Part shown: piece by piece, positions 6,547-14,169 of the stretch
How positions within the stretch are numbered: position 1 is the stretch's first letter
How the letters are laid out: every line of letters begins with the position of its first letter
Assembly: GCA_013697465.1 (NCBI GenBank)
Contig: JACCWU010000156.1
Span: forward strand, 1-14,225
Length of the DNA stretch: 14,225 nucleotides
Reading direction: 5' to 3'
Source of the DNA: Actinomycetota bacterium
Lineage (GTDB): Bacteria > Actinomycetota > Thermoleophilia > Gaiellales > Gaiellaceae
The notes under the pieces: generated by a model
Databases searched by the model: none
What the model was told of the DNA's origin: nothing
Seen by the model: the letters and a program-made list of their open reading frames with translations, nothing else
Translations under genes and position numbers: made by a program

Positions 6547-6552
6547 AGTCTA
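6547..6552 (-). promoter_or_regulatory. Possible -10 element for the SepIVA-like gene
   Basis: TAGACT on the minus strand matches TANNNT and ends 9 nt before the ATG at 6537. It overlaps the left copy of the repeat that also covers the coaD stop codon. Confidence 0.35.
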
Positions 6553-6616
6553 CTCGTGGGGTGAGACGGGCCTCTGCACCCGTGCGCGAACGATCCCCAG
6601 CACCGCTCTCACCCTC

Positions 6617-6637
<21 letters not shown>
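6550..6637. repeat. Imperfect 21-bp direct repeat copying the coaD 3' end
   Basis: Positions 6550-6570 and 6617-6637 match at 19 of 21 bases. The right copy holds the last coaD codons and its TAG stop; the left copy, 67 bp further downstream on the minus strand, would read VSPHE-stop against VSPQE-stop. Between them, tctcaccc (6607-6614) can pair with gggtgaga in the left copy (6559-6566, 8 bp), or its first seven bases can pair with ggtgaga in the right copy (6627-6633), giving two mutually exclusive hairpins. Confidence 0.6.
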
Positions 6638-7132
<495 letters not shown>

Positions 7133-7235
7133 TTCTCGCGCCTCTCGCCGGCGCCGACTCCCGCCGGGCCAAGCCGGTAGACATCTCCGGCTCCGCCGGC
7201 GACTGACGCAAGTAGAGCTTGTGTATCGGACAAGT

Positions 7236-7772
7236 TCACGGGTTGCGGAAGACCGAGATCCGTGCGGAACCGTAGCGGCGCGTCATGACGAGGTCGAGGG
7301 GAAGCTCCGGCTCGGTCCGCGAGGCGGTCTCCACGACGACGAGCGCTCCGTCTCCGAGCACGTCCGGGAGGAGCTCCGCGAGGAGCGTCGCGTACTCCGT
7401 CCACTCGTCGTACGGAGCGTCGACAAGCACGAGGTCGTAGCGATGCCCTCTGGCCCTTGTTTCACGGAGCGCGTCGACGACGTCACGGCAGAGCACCACT
7501 GCGCCGGTCAGCCGGAGCTTCTCGAGGTTCTGCGCGATGACGCGGCATGCTCCTCGGTCCCGCTCCACGAAGACGACGCGCACGGCCCCCCGGGAGAGCG
7601 CCTCGAGCCCCATCGCACCCGAGCCGGCGAAGAGATCCAGCACCGCCGCACCCTCGACCGGCCCGATGAGTTGGAACGCGGACTCGCGCACGCGGTCGCC
7701 GGTCGGGCGCGTCACCGTTCCGGGCGGCGCCGAGATTCGGTGACCCTTCCGCGAGCCCGCGACGATTCGCAC
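7236..7772 (-). CDS. rsmD: RsmD, 16S rRNA (guanine966-N2)-methyltransferase
   Basis: RsmD methylates G966 of 16S rRNA in the 30S subunit using S-adenosylmethionine. The 178-residue protein has the family's N-terminus (MRIVAGSRKGHRISAPPG then TRPTGDRVRE), SAM-binding motif I VLDLFAGSGAMGLEALSRGA (44-63), the acidic FVERD (68-72) and catalytic motif IV. Motif IV reads DAPY (118-121) where the family normally has DPPY or DPPF. The start is a GTG (7772-7770) immediately before the conserved RIVAG. It lies 36 bp after the GNAT gene and 103 bp before coaD, as in many actinobacteria. No Shine-Dalgarno is evident. Confidence 0.94.
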   Translation of the reverse strand: MRIVAGSRKGHRISAPPGTVTRPTGDRVRESAFQLIGPVEGAAVLDLFAGSGAMGLEALSRGAVRVVFVERDRGACRVIAQNLEKLRLTGAVVLCRDVVDALRETRARGHRYDLVLVDAPYDEWTEYATLLAELLPDVLGDGALVVVETASRTEPELPLDLVMTRRYGSARISVFRNP

Positions 7773-7808
7773 GTCGCGAACATTCGCAGAGAGGGAGTCG
7801 GCGTACGG

Positions 7809-8336
7809 CTACGCGGCTTGCGGAAGCGGCTCGAGCTCGACCACGAGCTCGTACGCGCCTTCGACATATGTCGACTCGACGACTCGTCCCGCTCCGCGCA
7901 GCAGCGCGAGCGCCGACTCGTTGCCCGGCACGACGGACGCGGAGAAGCGCGCGATGCCCTCGTCCAACGCCAGCGACCGTAGCTCGTCGAGCAGCCTCCG
8001 CCCGACACCGCTTCCCTGACAGCGGTCCACGACCTCGAAGGCCACCTCGGCCGATCGCGGGTCGCTCTCGCTCCGCACGAACCGTGCGATGCCCACGACC
8101 TCTCCGGATACGAGATCGACTGCCGCGACCGCCTCGCGTCCGCAGCAGCCCACCTGAACCAGCTCGTCGAGGTCCCTTTCCAGCAGACGCGGTTTCGGCC
8201 CGTGAAACCGCAGTCGCCGCGAGCGCTCGGAGAGGCCGTCGAAGACTTCGCGCACGGCCTTGCGGTCGCCGGTCTCGAGCCGGCCGATGCTGACGAGACC
8301 GCGCCGGCACCCGAGGTGGTTCGAGTCGAGGAGCAT
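7809..8336 (-). CDS. GNAT family N-acetyltransferase
   Basis: This 175-residue protein has a single GNAT fold. Acetyl-CoA-binding motif A is QGSGVGRRLLDEL (107-119), with the preceding strand AEVAFEVVD (96-104) and motif B near NESALALLRGAG (139-150). The segment LSERSRRLRFHGPKPRL (35-51) resembles the start of Pat-type protein lysine acetyltransferases, which regulate acetyl-CoA synthetase; this resemblance is from memory and is not proof of substrate. The ATG at 8336 is the only upstream Met in frame, although the first ~14 residues are not conserved-looking and the true start could be slightly later. It sits between recG and rsmD, 77 bp after recG, and is probably in the same transcript. 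Confidence 0.85.
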   Translation of the reverse strand: MLLDSNHLGCRRGLVSIGRLETGDRKAVREVFDGLSERSRRLRFHGPKPRLLERDLDELVQVGCCGREAVAAVDLVSGEVVGIARFVRSESDPRSAEVAFEVVDRCQGSGVGRRLLDELRSLALDEGIARFSASVVPGNESALALLRGAGRVVESTYVEGAYELVVELEPLPQAA

Positions 8337-8413
8337 GCGCCCAGCGTCGCATCCCGTGACGGACCTGACGATGGTGAAGGCCCTACTCGAACAGTGCGGC
8401 TTTCCGAACCTCG

Positions 8414-10519
8414 CTACGACTCGCCGAGATGCTCGGACTCGCCGAGTAGGCGGTCGACTGCGTCCGCGAGCAGCCCTTCGTCCTCGACTGTCGCCGCGGC
8501 GTCGCGTGCGCGCTCGAGGAGTGACTGGTCATGCCGCAGGCGGACGAAGCGCAGGTCCGAGAATCCGGACTGCCGGGCGCCGAGGAGCTGGCCTTCGCCA
8601 CGGATCTCGAGGTCGCGCTCCGCGAGCTCGAAACCGTCCGTCGTCTCGATCATCGCCTCGAGACGCTCGACCGCGCTCTCGGTCAGCTCCTCGCGTGGCC
8701 TCGAGACGAGCAGGCAGTAGGACTGCTCCGCCCCACGCCCGACCCGCCCTCGTAGCTGATGGAGCTGGGCGAGCCCGAACCGATCGGCCTCTTGCACGAT
8801 CATCACCGTCGAGTTCGGGACGTCGACGCCGACCTCGATCACAGTTGTCGCGACGAGGACGTCGAGCTCGCGGGCCTTGAAGAGGGCCATGAGGTCTCGC
8901 CGATCGGCGGGCCGGAGCTTGCCGTGGAGACATCCGACGCGAAAGTCGCGGAGCTCGTGCTTCCGCAGCCGCTCGGCCTCGTGCTCGGCTGCCCGAGCGC
9001 GGGTCGTCTCCGACTGCTCGATCAGGGGACATACGACGTACGCCTGCCGACCGTCGTTCAGAAGCCGTGTCAGTCGCGTGTACGCCTCCGACGCGCGTTC
9101 CTCTGGGATCCAGCGCGTGATCACAGGCTTTCGATTCGCGGGAAGAACGGCGAGCTCGCTCACATCGAGGTCGCCGTACACGGTCAGGGCGAGCGTGCGC
9201 GGGATCGGCGTCGCCGTCATGTGCAGGACGTGCGGGCTGCGGCCTTCGGCGAGCGCGCTGCGCTGCCCGACGCCGAAGCGATGCTGCTCGTCGACGACGA
9301 CGACGGCGAGGTCGCGGAACTCGACCTCCTTCTGAATGAGCGCGTGCGTGCCGACGACGAGGAGCGAATCGCCGGACGCGATCAGCTGTCGCACAGCGGC
9401 ATGCTCGCGCGCGCGCACCGAGCTCGTGAGCAGCGACACCATGATCCCGAGCTGTCCGCAGAGCTCGTCGATCGTCAGGAAGTGCTGCTCGGCGAGCGTC
9501 TCGGTCGGCGCCATCAGCGCCGCTTGCCGCCCGGTCTCCACTGCTCGCAGGAGGGCGTACAGCGCGACGACCGTCTTTCCGGAGCCGACGTCGCCCTGAA
9601 GGAGCCGGTGCATCGGGGTCGAGCGGGCGAGGTCGCCGTCGATCTCCGCGATCGAGCGCTCCTGATCGCGTGTCAGCGTGAACGGGAGAGACGATCGGTA
9701 TGCGGCAAGCAGGTCGCCGGAAGCGTCGAACGCAACGGCGGACGCCTGCTCCCGCTCGGCCGCAGAGCGCGCGAGAGCGAGACGAAGAACGAGCAGCTCG
9801 TCGAAAGCGAGTCGTAGGCGGCCGGCCTCGGCCTCGGCGAGCGATCGCGGCCGGTGGACGGCGAGGAGTGCATCACCGTGGAGCGGAAGTCGCTCGCGCG
9901 CTCGCAGCTCCGCGGGAAGCGGATCGCCCGCGGCCCGCACGAGGTCGAGGACTTGGCTGCGCAGCTCGCGCAGCTTCTTCTGGGACAGGTCCTCGCTCGC
10001 GGGATAGACGGGCGCGAAGTCTGCGGTCTCGACCTCTCCTTCGAGGTCGTAGGAGGACACGGCGAAGCCGTAGCGGTTCGGACGCCCCCGAAGCCGAATC
10101 TCGACTCCGGGCTGCATTCGCTTCTCGAGCCAGGGCTGGTTGAACCAGGTCGCCTTGATCTCGCCCGTGTCGTCGGCGACCTTCGCGGTGAGAATGTGCA
10201 GCCGCCCCCGGCGCCGGCTCGACGCCGAGCGGACAATGCCCTCGATCGCGGCTTCCTGGTCGCCGAAGAGGTCGGAGATCCGCTTCGTCGGAACGGATTC
10301 CTCGTATCGTCGAGGCCGCTCGAAGAGGAGGTCACCTACGCGCTCGATGCCGACCCCGGCAAGCCGCCGAGCCACCGCGGGCCCGACACCCTGGAGCGTC
10401 TCGACGAGAACCTCGAGCCGAGACGGGCGAGGCGCGCTCGAGGTGGGCGGCCAGTCCTCAGGCGGGTCCAGACCGCCGAAACCGGCATGGAGCCGCACCG
10501 GAGCTCTCGTCCCCTTCAC
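8414..10519 (-). CDS. recG: RecG, ATP-dependent DNA helicase
   Basis: RecG is a double-stranded DNA translocase that remodels stalled replication forks and Holliday junctions. The 701-residue protein has an N-terminal helical/HhH part (LQGVGPAVARRL, 42-53), the OB-fold wedge (about 85-165), then two helicase domains: Walker A GDVGSGKT (309-316), DEQH (410-413), TATPIPRT (435-442), LHGKL (531-535), ATTVIEVGVDVPN (557-569) and motif VI QLRGRVGRG (588-596), followed by the RecG C-terminal region. The start is GTG (10519-10517), 8 nt from a TATAGT hexamer. The first ~33 residues are low-complexity and a later start is possible. The C-terminus carries a short duplication, LGES-EH-LGES, from an 18-bp tandem repeat. 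Confidence 0.97.
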   Translation of the reverse strand: MKGTRAPVRLHAGFGGLDPPEDWPPTSSAPRPSRLEVLVETLQGVGPAVARRLAGVGIERVGDLLFERPRRYEESVPTKRISDLFGDQEAAIEGIVRSASSRRRGRLHILTAKVADDTGEIKATWFNQPWLEKRMQPGVEIRLRGRPNRYGFAVSSYDLEGEVETADFAPVYPASEDLSQKKLRELRSQVLDLVRAAGDPLPAELRARERLPLHGDALLAVHRPRSLAEAEAGRLRLAFDELLVLRLALARSAAEREQASAVAFDASGDLLAAYRSSLPFTLTRDQERSIAEIDGDLARSTPMHRLLQGDVGSGKTVVALYALLRAVETGRQAALMAPTETLAEQHFLTIDELCGQLGIMVSLLTSSVRAREHAAVRQLIASGDSLLVVGTHALIQKEVEFRDLAVVVVDEQHRFGVGQRSALAEGRSPHVLHMTATPIPRTLALTVYGDLDVSELAVLPANRKPVITRWIPEERASEAYTRLTRLLNDGRQAYVVCPLIEQSETTRARAAEHEAERLRKHELRDFRVGCLHGKLRPADRRDLMALFKARELDVLVATTVIEVGVDVPNSTVMIVQEADRFGLAQLHQLRGRVGRGAEQSYCLLVSRPREELTESAVERLEAMIETTDGFELAERDLEIRGEGQLLGARQSGFSDLRFVRLRHDQSLLERARDAAATVEDEGLLADAVDRLLGESEHLGES

Positions 10520-10527
10520 CGAAGACC

Positions 10528-10533
10528 ACTATA
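10528..10533 (-). promoter_or_regulatory. Possible -10 element for recG
   Basis: TATAGT on the minus strand ends 8 nt before the recG GTG, in the 47-bp gap after the histidine-phosphatase gene. There is no Shine-Dalgarno, so a leaderless transcript is possible. No clear -35 was found. Confidence 0.4.
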
Positions 10534-10566
10534 GGTCCCGGTCCGGCGGAGCCGCAGCTCTGACCG

Positions 10567-11109
10567 TCAGGGCTTCGAAAGCGTGTACTCCCACCCGTCC
10601 CGCCACTCGAAATGCTCCCCGACGAGCTGCTCGAGCGGCGCTCCTGTCAGGAGATGCTCGATGGCCCAGCGCGTGACGGAGTGCCCGACGACGACGATCC
10701 GCTGATCTTCGAGCGTGCGTGGCGGGTCGTCGAGGAACGCCCCGACCCGCTCGACGACCTGTCGATAGCTCTCGCCACCCGGAAAAGGCTCGACGATGTG
10801 CTGGAGCTTCGTTTCTCCCACGCGCGACGCCGGACCCCCGTTGAGGTGGCCGTAGTTGCACTCACGCAGGCGCCATTCGCGGTGGATCGGGATGCCGGAG
10901 CTGCCGAAAGCGATCTCCGCAGTCTCGACCGCACAAGCGAGATCGGACGTATACACGGCAGCGACACCCTTCCGGCGCCTCCGTTCACGGAGCTCGAGCG
11001 CTTGCCGCTTCCCCGCCTCCGATAGCGCTCCTTCGAGCCATCCGGTCGCGATCCCCGCCTCGTTCTGCGTGCTCGTAGAGTGCGACTCGAAGACGATCTC
11101 GATTCGCAC
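10567..11109 (-). CDS. Histidine phosphatase superfamily protein, altered active site
   Basis: The 180-residue product has the phosphoglycerate-mutase-like fold: a first strand ending in a catalytic-type His (H10), WLEGALSEAGKRQA (24-37), YTSDLACAVETAEIAF (53-68), the acid E83 in RLREC, and the second His in VVVGHS (H143). The usual RHG reads SHS (9-11), and the second active-site Arg, expected in SDLxRAxxTA, is C59. I recall a bacterial subfamily with T/S-H-x-T in place of RHG, so the first change may be a family trait; the second looks particular to this protein. Substrate is unknown, and catalysis may be altered or lost. Translation starts at GTG (11109), 16 bp after the DegV stop. Confidence 0.8.
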   Translation of the reverse strand: MRIEIVFESHSTSTQNEAGIATGWLEGALSEAGKRQALELRERRRRKGVAAVYTSDLACAVETAEIAFGSSGIPIHREWRLRECNYGHLNGGPASRVGETKLQHIVEPFPGGESYRQVVERVGAFLDDPPRTLEDQRIVVVGHSVTRWAIEHLLTGAPLEQLVGEHFEWRDGWEYTLSKP

Positions 11110-11125
11110 TGCAGGATCTGGCTGG

Positions 11126-11986
11126 CTAGTCGTCCTGAAACCAGAAGAAGCCGACGGCGCCTGGGCCGGTGTGCGTGCTGACGACTGCGCCCAGGGTCGC
11201 AGTGAACTCGATCTCGGCCTTCGGACGGACGCGCCAGACGAGCTCGCTCAGCGTCCCGACCCATTCGGGCGCGTCCGCGTGCGCTATCGCGACGCGGAGC
11301 CCGGCGCGATCCTCCGTCGCCGCCACGAAGCGCCGCTCGAACTCCGCGATGGCCTTCTCCCGCCCGCGCACGCGTGCGACGGCGACCACCTCGCCGTCCT
11401 GGACGGCGAGAATCGGCCTGACCTTGAGGAGCGATCCGGCGAGAGCGGCGGCGCGGCCGATGCGCCCGCCGCGCTGGAGGTACTCGAGCGTCTCGAGGGT
11501 GAAGACGACCTCGCAGTCGCGATGGAACCGCTCCACGAGGGCGTCGATCTCGTCGTCCGTCGTGCCGCGCGCGAGCCGGCGTTGGATTGCGTGGGCGAGC
11601 ATCGCGATCGCCAGTGACGCGGTGAGCGAGTCGACGACCCGGACCTTGTCGCCGCCGATCTCCTGGGCGGCGATCGCTGCGCTCTGGAACGTGCCGGACA
11701 GCTTCGACGAGACGTGCAGCGAGTAGACGCGCTCGTACGCGCTTAGGTCCTCGTAGGCGGCGATGAAATCCTCCGGTGTCGGCTGCGACGTCGCGGGCAG
11801 GACAGGCGAGGTGCGGAGCTTCCCGTAGAACTCGGCCGGCCCGAGCTCGACGTAGTCGCGGTGGGTCTCGTCGCCGAAGCGCACGTACAGCGGAACGAAG
11901 CGCATGTTCGGGAACCGCGCGGGCGCCTCCGGGTAGTCCGACGTCGAGTCGAGGACGATCGCCGTGTTCTCGGTGGTCAGGTTCAT
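11126..11986 (-). CDS. DegV family fatty-acid-binding protein (FakB-like)
   Basis: DegV/FakB proteins bind one fatty acid and present it to the kinase FakA for phosphorylation to acyl-phosphate. The 286-residue protein has standard length. Landmarks are IVLDSTSDYP (10-19), ATSQPTPEDF (65-74), HVSSKLSGTFQSA (91-103), LEYLQRGGRIGRAAALAGSLLKVRPIL (167-193, a family hallmark) and the C-terminal THTGPGAVGFF (271-281). It follows the response-regulator gene with an ATGA overlap (the ATG at 11986 shares bases with the preceding TGA), so translation is coupled. FakA lies one gene upstream, which strongly supports a fatty-acid-kinase role. The chain length bound cannot be read from sequence. Confidence 0.93.
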   Translation of the reverse strand: MNLTTENTAIVLDSTSDYPEAPARFPNMRFVPLYVRFGDETHRDYVELGPAEFYGKLRTSPVLPATSQPTPEDFIAAYEDLSAYERVYSLHVSSKLSGTFQSAAIAAQEIGGDKVRVVDSLTASLAIAMLAHAIQRRLARGTTDDEIDALVERFHRDCEVVFTLETLEYLQRGGRIGRAAALAGSLLKVRPILAVQDGEVVAVARVRGREKAIAEFERRFVAATEDRAGLRVAIAHADAPEWVGTLSELVWRVRPKAEIEFTATLGAVVSTHTGPGAVGFFWFQDD

Positions 11987-12360
11987 GCCGTCCTTCCCAC
12001 CGCGTCCCCCACGGCCGCGGCGAGCGCCTCGACACCCTCGTCCTTCCTGACGAGGGCGACGCCTGCCAGCCTTGCCGCCTCACGCTCCTCGGGTCCCGCC
12101 GATGCGCTCAGGAAGACGACCGCGGCCCCCGGGCAGCGCTCGAAGATCTCTTCGGCTGCGGCGGCGCCATCGATGTCCGGGAGCCTATAGTCGATCACTG
12201 CGACGTCCGCCTCTAGCTCGGCACACGCGGCAGCGGCCGAGGAACCCAGGGAGATCGCGCCGACCACGACGACGTCGCCACGGCGCTGCAGCAGGAACTG
12301 GAGCGACTCCCGATAGACCTCGTTGTCCTCGACGAGCAGCACGCGGATGGGCTCGTCCAC
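11983..12360 (-). CDS. Stand-alone response regulator receiver domain
   Basis: This 125-residue protein is a complete CheY-like receiver with no output domain. The functional residues are present: acidic pair E11/D12 in LLVEDN, phospho-acceptor D57 in VIDYRLPDIDG, S85 at the conserved Thr/Ser position in VVFLSAS, and K106 in LVRKDEG. It should therefore accept a phosphoryl group and act by protein contact. The GTG start (12360) is 7 nt after the fakA-like stop, and its own stop overlaps the DegV start. No histidine kinase gene is in the window. Its place between the two fatty-acid-kinase subunits suggests, but does not prove, that it acts on that complex. It may also pair with a distant kinase. 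Confidence 0.92.
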   Translation of the reverse strand: MDEPIRVLLVEDNEVYRESLQFLLQRRGDVVVVGAISLGSSAAAACAELEADVAVIDYRLPDIDGAAAAEEIFERCPGAAVVFLSASAGPEEREAARLAGVALVRKDEGVEALAAAVGDAVGRTA

Positions 12361-12367
12361 GCTCTCG

Positions 12368-13960
12368 TCACTCCGCGACCATGAGCAGCGGGTAGTGGGG
12401 TTGATCTCCGTCGTAGCGCTCGACGTCGACTCCGGGATGCGCGGTACGAATCGTCTCGATCAAGTTGTCCGTGGGCGGTGCATCCGCTCCCACGAGAACG
12501 CCCAGCCAAGCGCGACCGTCGTTCAACAGGCGCGCGACGACCTCGATGGCGACCGTGTCGATGTCCTCGTCCGAAGTGACGGCGGTGCCGTCGACCAGTC
12601 CGAGGTACGCGCCCTTGCGAATGGAAACGCCGTCGAGAGTCGTGTCGCGCGAGGCAACGGTCACCTCGCCGGTGACCGCCGAGGCGAGCGCGTCGAGCAT
12701 GGCCGCCTCGTTCTCGTCCGGGGAGCTCGTGGAGAGGAAGCGAACGATCGCTGCGAAGCCGGCTTGCACCGAGCGCGAGGGAACCACCCGCGCGGGCCGC
12801 GAGGCCAGCGCGATCGCCTGTTCCGCCGTGGAGATGACGTTCGAGTTGTTCGGGAGGACGATGACCTCGGCGGCGGGCGTCGCGTCGATCGCCTCGACGA
12901 TCTCGGCCGCCGAGGGGTTCATCGTCTGACCTCCTTCGATGACCGTCGTCGCGCCGAGCTCCTTGAAGAGCCGCCGGTTCCCTTCGCCCTGGCAGACAGC
13001 GACGACACCAGTCTCGAGCGTGGCCACGGACGCGCCGGGGGCACCCAGCAAGCGCCCCTCGCGCTCGAAGGTCTGTGCATGCATGTCGGCGATCTCGACT
13101 CTCCCGATCACCCCCATGGCCGTCGCGACCGACAGAGCGGCGCCCGGATCGTCCGTGTGCAGGTGCACTTTGATCGCCGACTCGTCGCCCACGACGAGAA
13201 GTGAATCGCCGAGCCGCTCGAGCGAGCTCTCGAGACCGTTGAGGTCGAGCCCGTCGCCCTCCACGACGAAGCCGGTGCAGTACCGATACCTCGAGAGCTC
13301 CAGGTGAATCGCCTCGAGTCCGAGCGGTGCCGTCTCCGGGCTCACCTCCGGCAGCGGCTCGCCCGCCGTCGCGAGTGCAAGCCCGCGAACGATCTCGACG
13401 AGCCCTGCTCCGCCCGCGTCGACGACCCCCGCTTCGCGCAGCACATCGAGCATCTCCGGCGTCCGCGCGAGTGCGTCCTCGCCGCAAATGACCACCGCTC
13501 TGAGAAAGTCGGCAGGCGAGAGCTCCGCGTGCTCGGGTCGCTCACCCTCCTCCGCCATCTCGCGGATCACCGTCAGCATCGTTCCCTCGACGGGATTCCT
13601 GACCGCGCGGTACGCGGCGTCGCTGCCCGCCCGGAATGCGCGCGCGAGATCGGCGGCTGTCGGTGCGTCCGTCTCGCCGACAACGTCGGCGAAGCCGCGC
13701 GCGACCTGCGAGAAGATGACTCCGGAGTTGCCTCGCGCGCCGAGCAGGGCCGCTCGCGAGAGCTCCTTTGCGACGGCCGCGCTTCCTTCCGCGGTGGACG
13801 CCTCGAGCGCTTCGACGGCGGAGCGCACGGTGAGCGCCAGATTCGTTCCGGTGTCGCCGTCGGGCACCGGATAGACGTTCAGGTCGTCTATGCGCTGCCG
13901 GTGCGCCTCGAGGTTCTGGAGCGCCGCGCGAGCGAGCCGTCGTACCGCTTCGAGCTCCAT
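12368..13960 (-). CDS. FakA/YloV-like DAK2 domain fatty acid kinase subunit
   Basis: FakA-type proteins are the ATP-binding kinase subunit that phosphorylates a fatty acid held by FakB (DegV). The 530-residue product has the DAK2/DhaL ATP-binding domain (about 5-200) with LNVYPVPDGDTGTN (27-40), ALLGARGNSGVIFSQ (71-85) and DAGGAGL (181-187). A middle domain carries YCTGFVVEG (C228) and KVHLHTDDPG (H266, H268), and the C-terminal domain has GGQTMNPS (343-350) and VIVLPNNSNVI (366-376). I chose the ATG at 13960, matching the family N-terminus; an in-frame ATG at 14002 adds 14 residues and includes a TAAGCT hexamer 7 nt before this start. It leads the apparent FakA-receiver-DegV operon, and rpmB is upstream, as in many bacteria. 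Confidence 0.93.
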   Translation of the reverse strand: MELEAVRRLARAALQNLEAHRQRIDDLNVYPVPDGDTGTNLALTVRSAVEALEASTAEGSAAVAKELSRAALLGARGNSGVIFSQVARGFADVVGETDAPTAADLARAFRAGSDAAYRAVRNPVEGTMLTVIREMAEEGERPEHAELSPADFLRAVVICGEDALARTPEMLDVLREAGVVDAGGAGLVEIVRGLALATAGEPLPEVSPETAPLGLEAIHLELSRYRYCTGFVVEGDGLDLNGLESSLERLGDSLLVVGDESAIKVHLHTDDPGAALSVATAMGVIGRVEIADMHAQTFEREGRLLGAPGASVATLETGVVAVCQGEGNRRLFKELGATTVIEGGQTMNPSAAEIVEAIDATPAAEVIVLPNNSNVISTAEQAIALASRPARVVPSRSVQAGFAAIVRFLSTSSPDENEAAMLDALASAVTGEVTVASRDTTLDGVSIRKGAYLGLVDGTAVTSDEDIDTVAIEVVARLLNDGRAWLGVLVGADAPPTDNLIETIRTAHPGVDVERYDGDQPHYPLLMVAE

Positions 13961-13967
13961 CGCCGCG

Positions 13968-13973
13968 AGCTTA
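13968..13973 (-). promoter_or_regulatory. Possible -10 element for the FakA operon
   Basis: TAAGCT on the minus strand fits TANNNT and ends 7 nt before the ATG at 13960, the spacing of a leaderless transcript. No Shine-Dalgarno is present. If this is the promoter, the longer start at 14002 is excluded. Confidence 0.35.
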
Positions 13974-14169
13974 AACCGTTCGCGGAAGAAAGCCGATGCC
14001 AAGGCTCTGACGTCGCTCGGGCGCCGCTCGCAAAGGAGGCGAGCGCGAGGAGCGGGGACAGTACAAGTGGTACGGGCCCGCGACGAGCGCGAAGCATCCT
14101 GCCGCGAGCGGCGTCAGGCTGCGGCGGAGCCGGGCTCTGCCCGGCGGGAGCCGTAGCCGGCGAGCGGCG
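13974..14169. other. rpmB-FakA intergenic region with hairpins
   Basis: No gene is supported here. Two strong stems are present: cgctcgc-N7-gcgagcg (14025-14045) and gccgggc-tct-gcccggc (14129-14145). The latter lies 25 bp after the rpmB stop and is the likelier end structure of the rpmB transcript, though no T-run follows. A 13-bp direct repeat, cgagcggcgtcag, occurs at 14105-14117 and again at 14161-14173, where it covers the rpmB stop. Confidence 0.5.

Noticed and set aside
7776..7787. gcgaa-ca-ttcgc palindrome before rsmD as an SOS box
   Set aside because: It does not match either the actinobacterial (TCGAAC-N4-GTTCGA) or Bacillus-type LexA consensus, and rsmD is not expected in the SOS response.
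8759..9817. 352-residue plus-strand ORF antisense to recG
   Set aside because: It is fully inside the well-supported recG gene and its sequence mirrors recG codons; no start signal or family motif.
10647..12083. 478-residue minus-strand ORF
   Set aside because: It overlaps the receiver, DegV and histidine-phosphatase genes in another frame, is Arg/Pro-rich low complexity and shows no recognisable motif.
12213..13487. 424-residue minus-strand ORF
   Set aside because: It is a shifted-frame reading of the FakA-like gene with Arg/Gly-rich composition typical of GC-rich shadow frames.
13888..14097. 69-residue minus-strand ORF with a signal-peptide-like N-terminus
   Set aside because: It overlaps the FakA start in another frame, its tail is Ser/Arg low complexity, and no Shine-Dalgarno or -10 spacing supports it.
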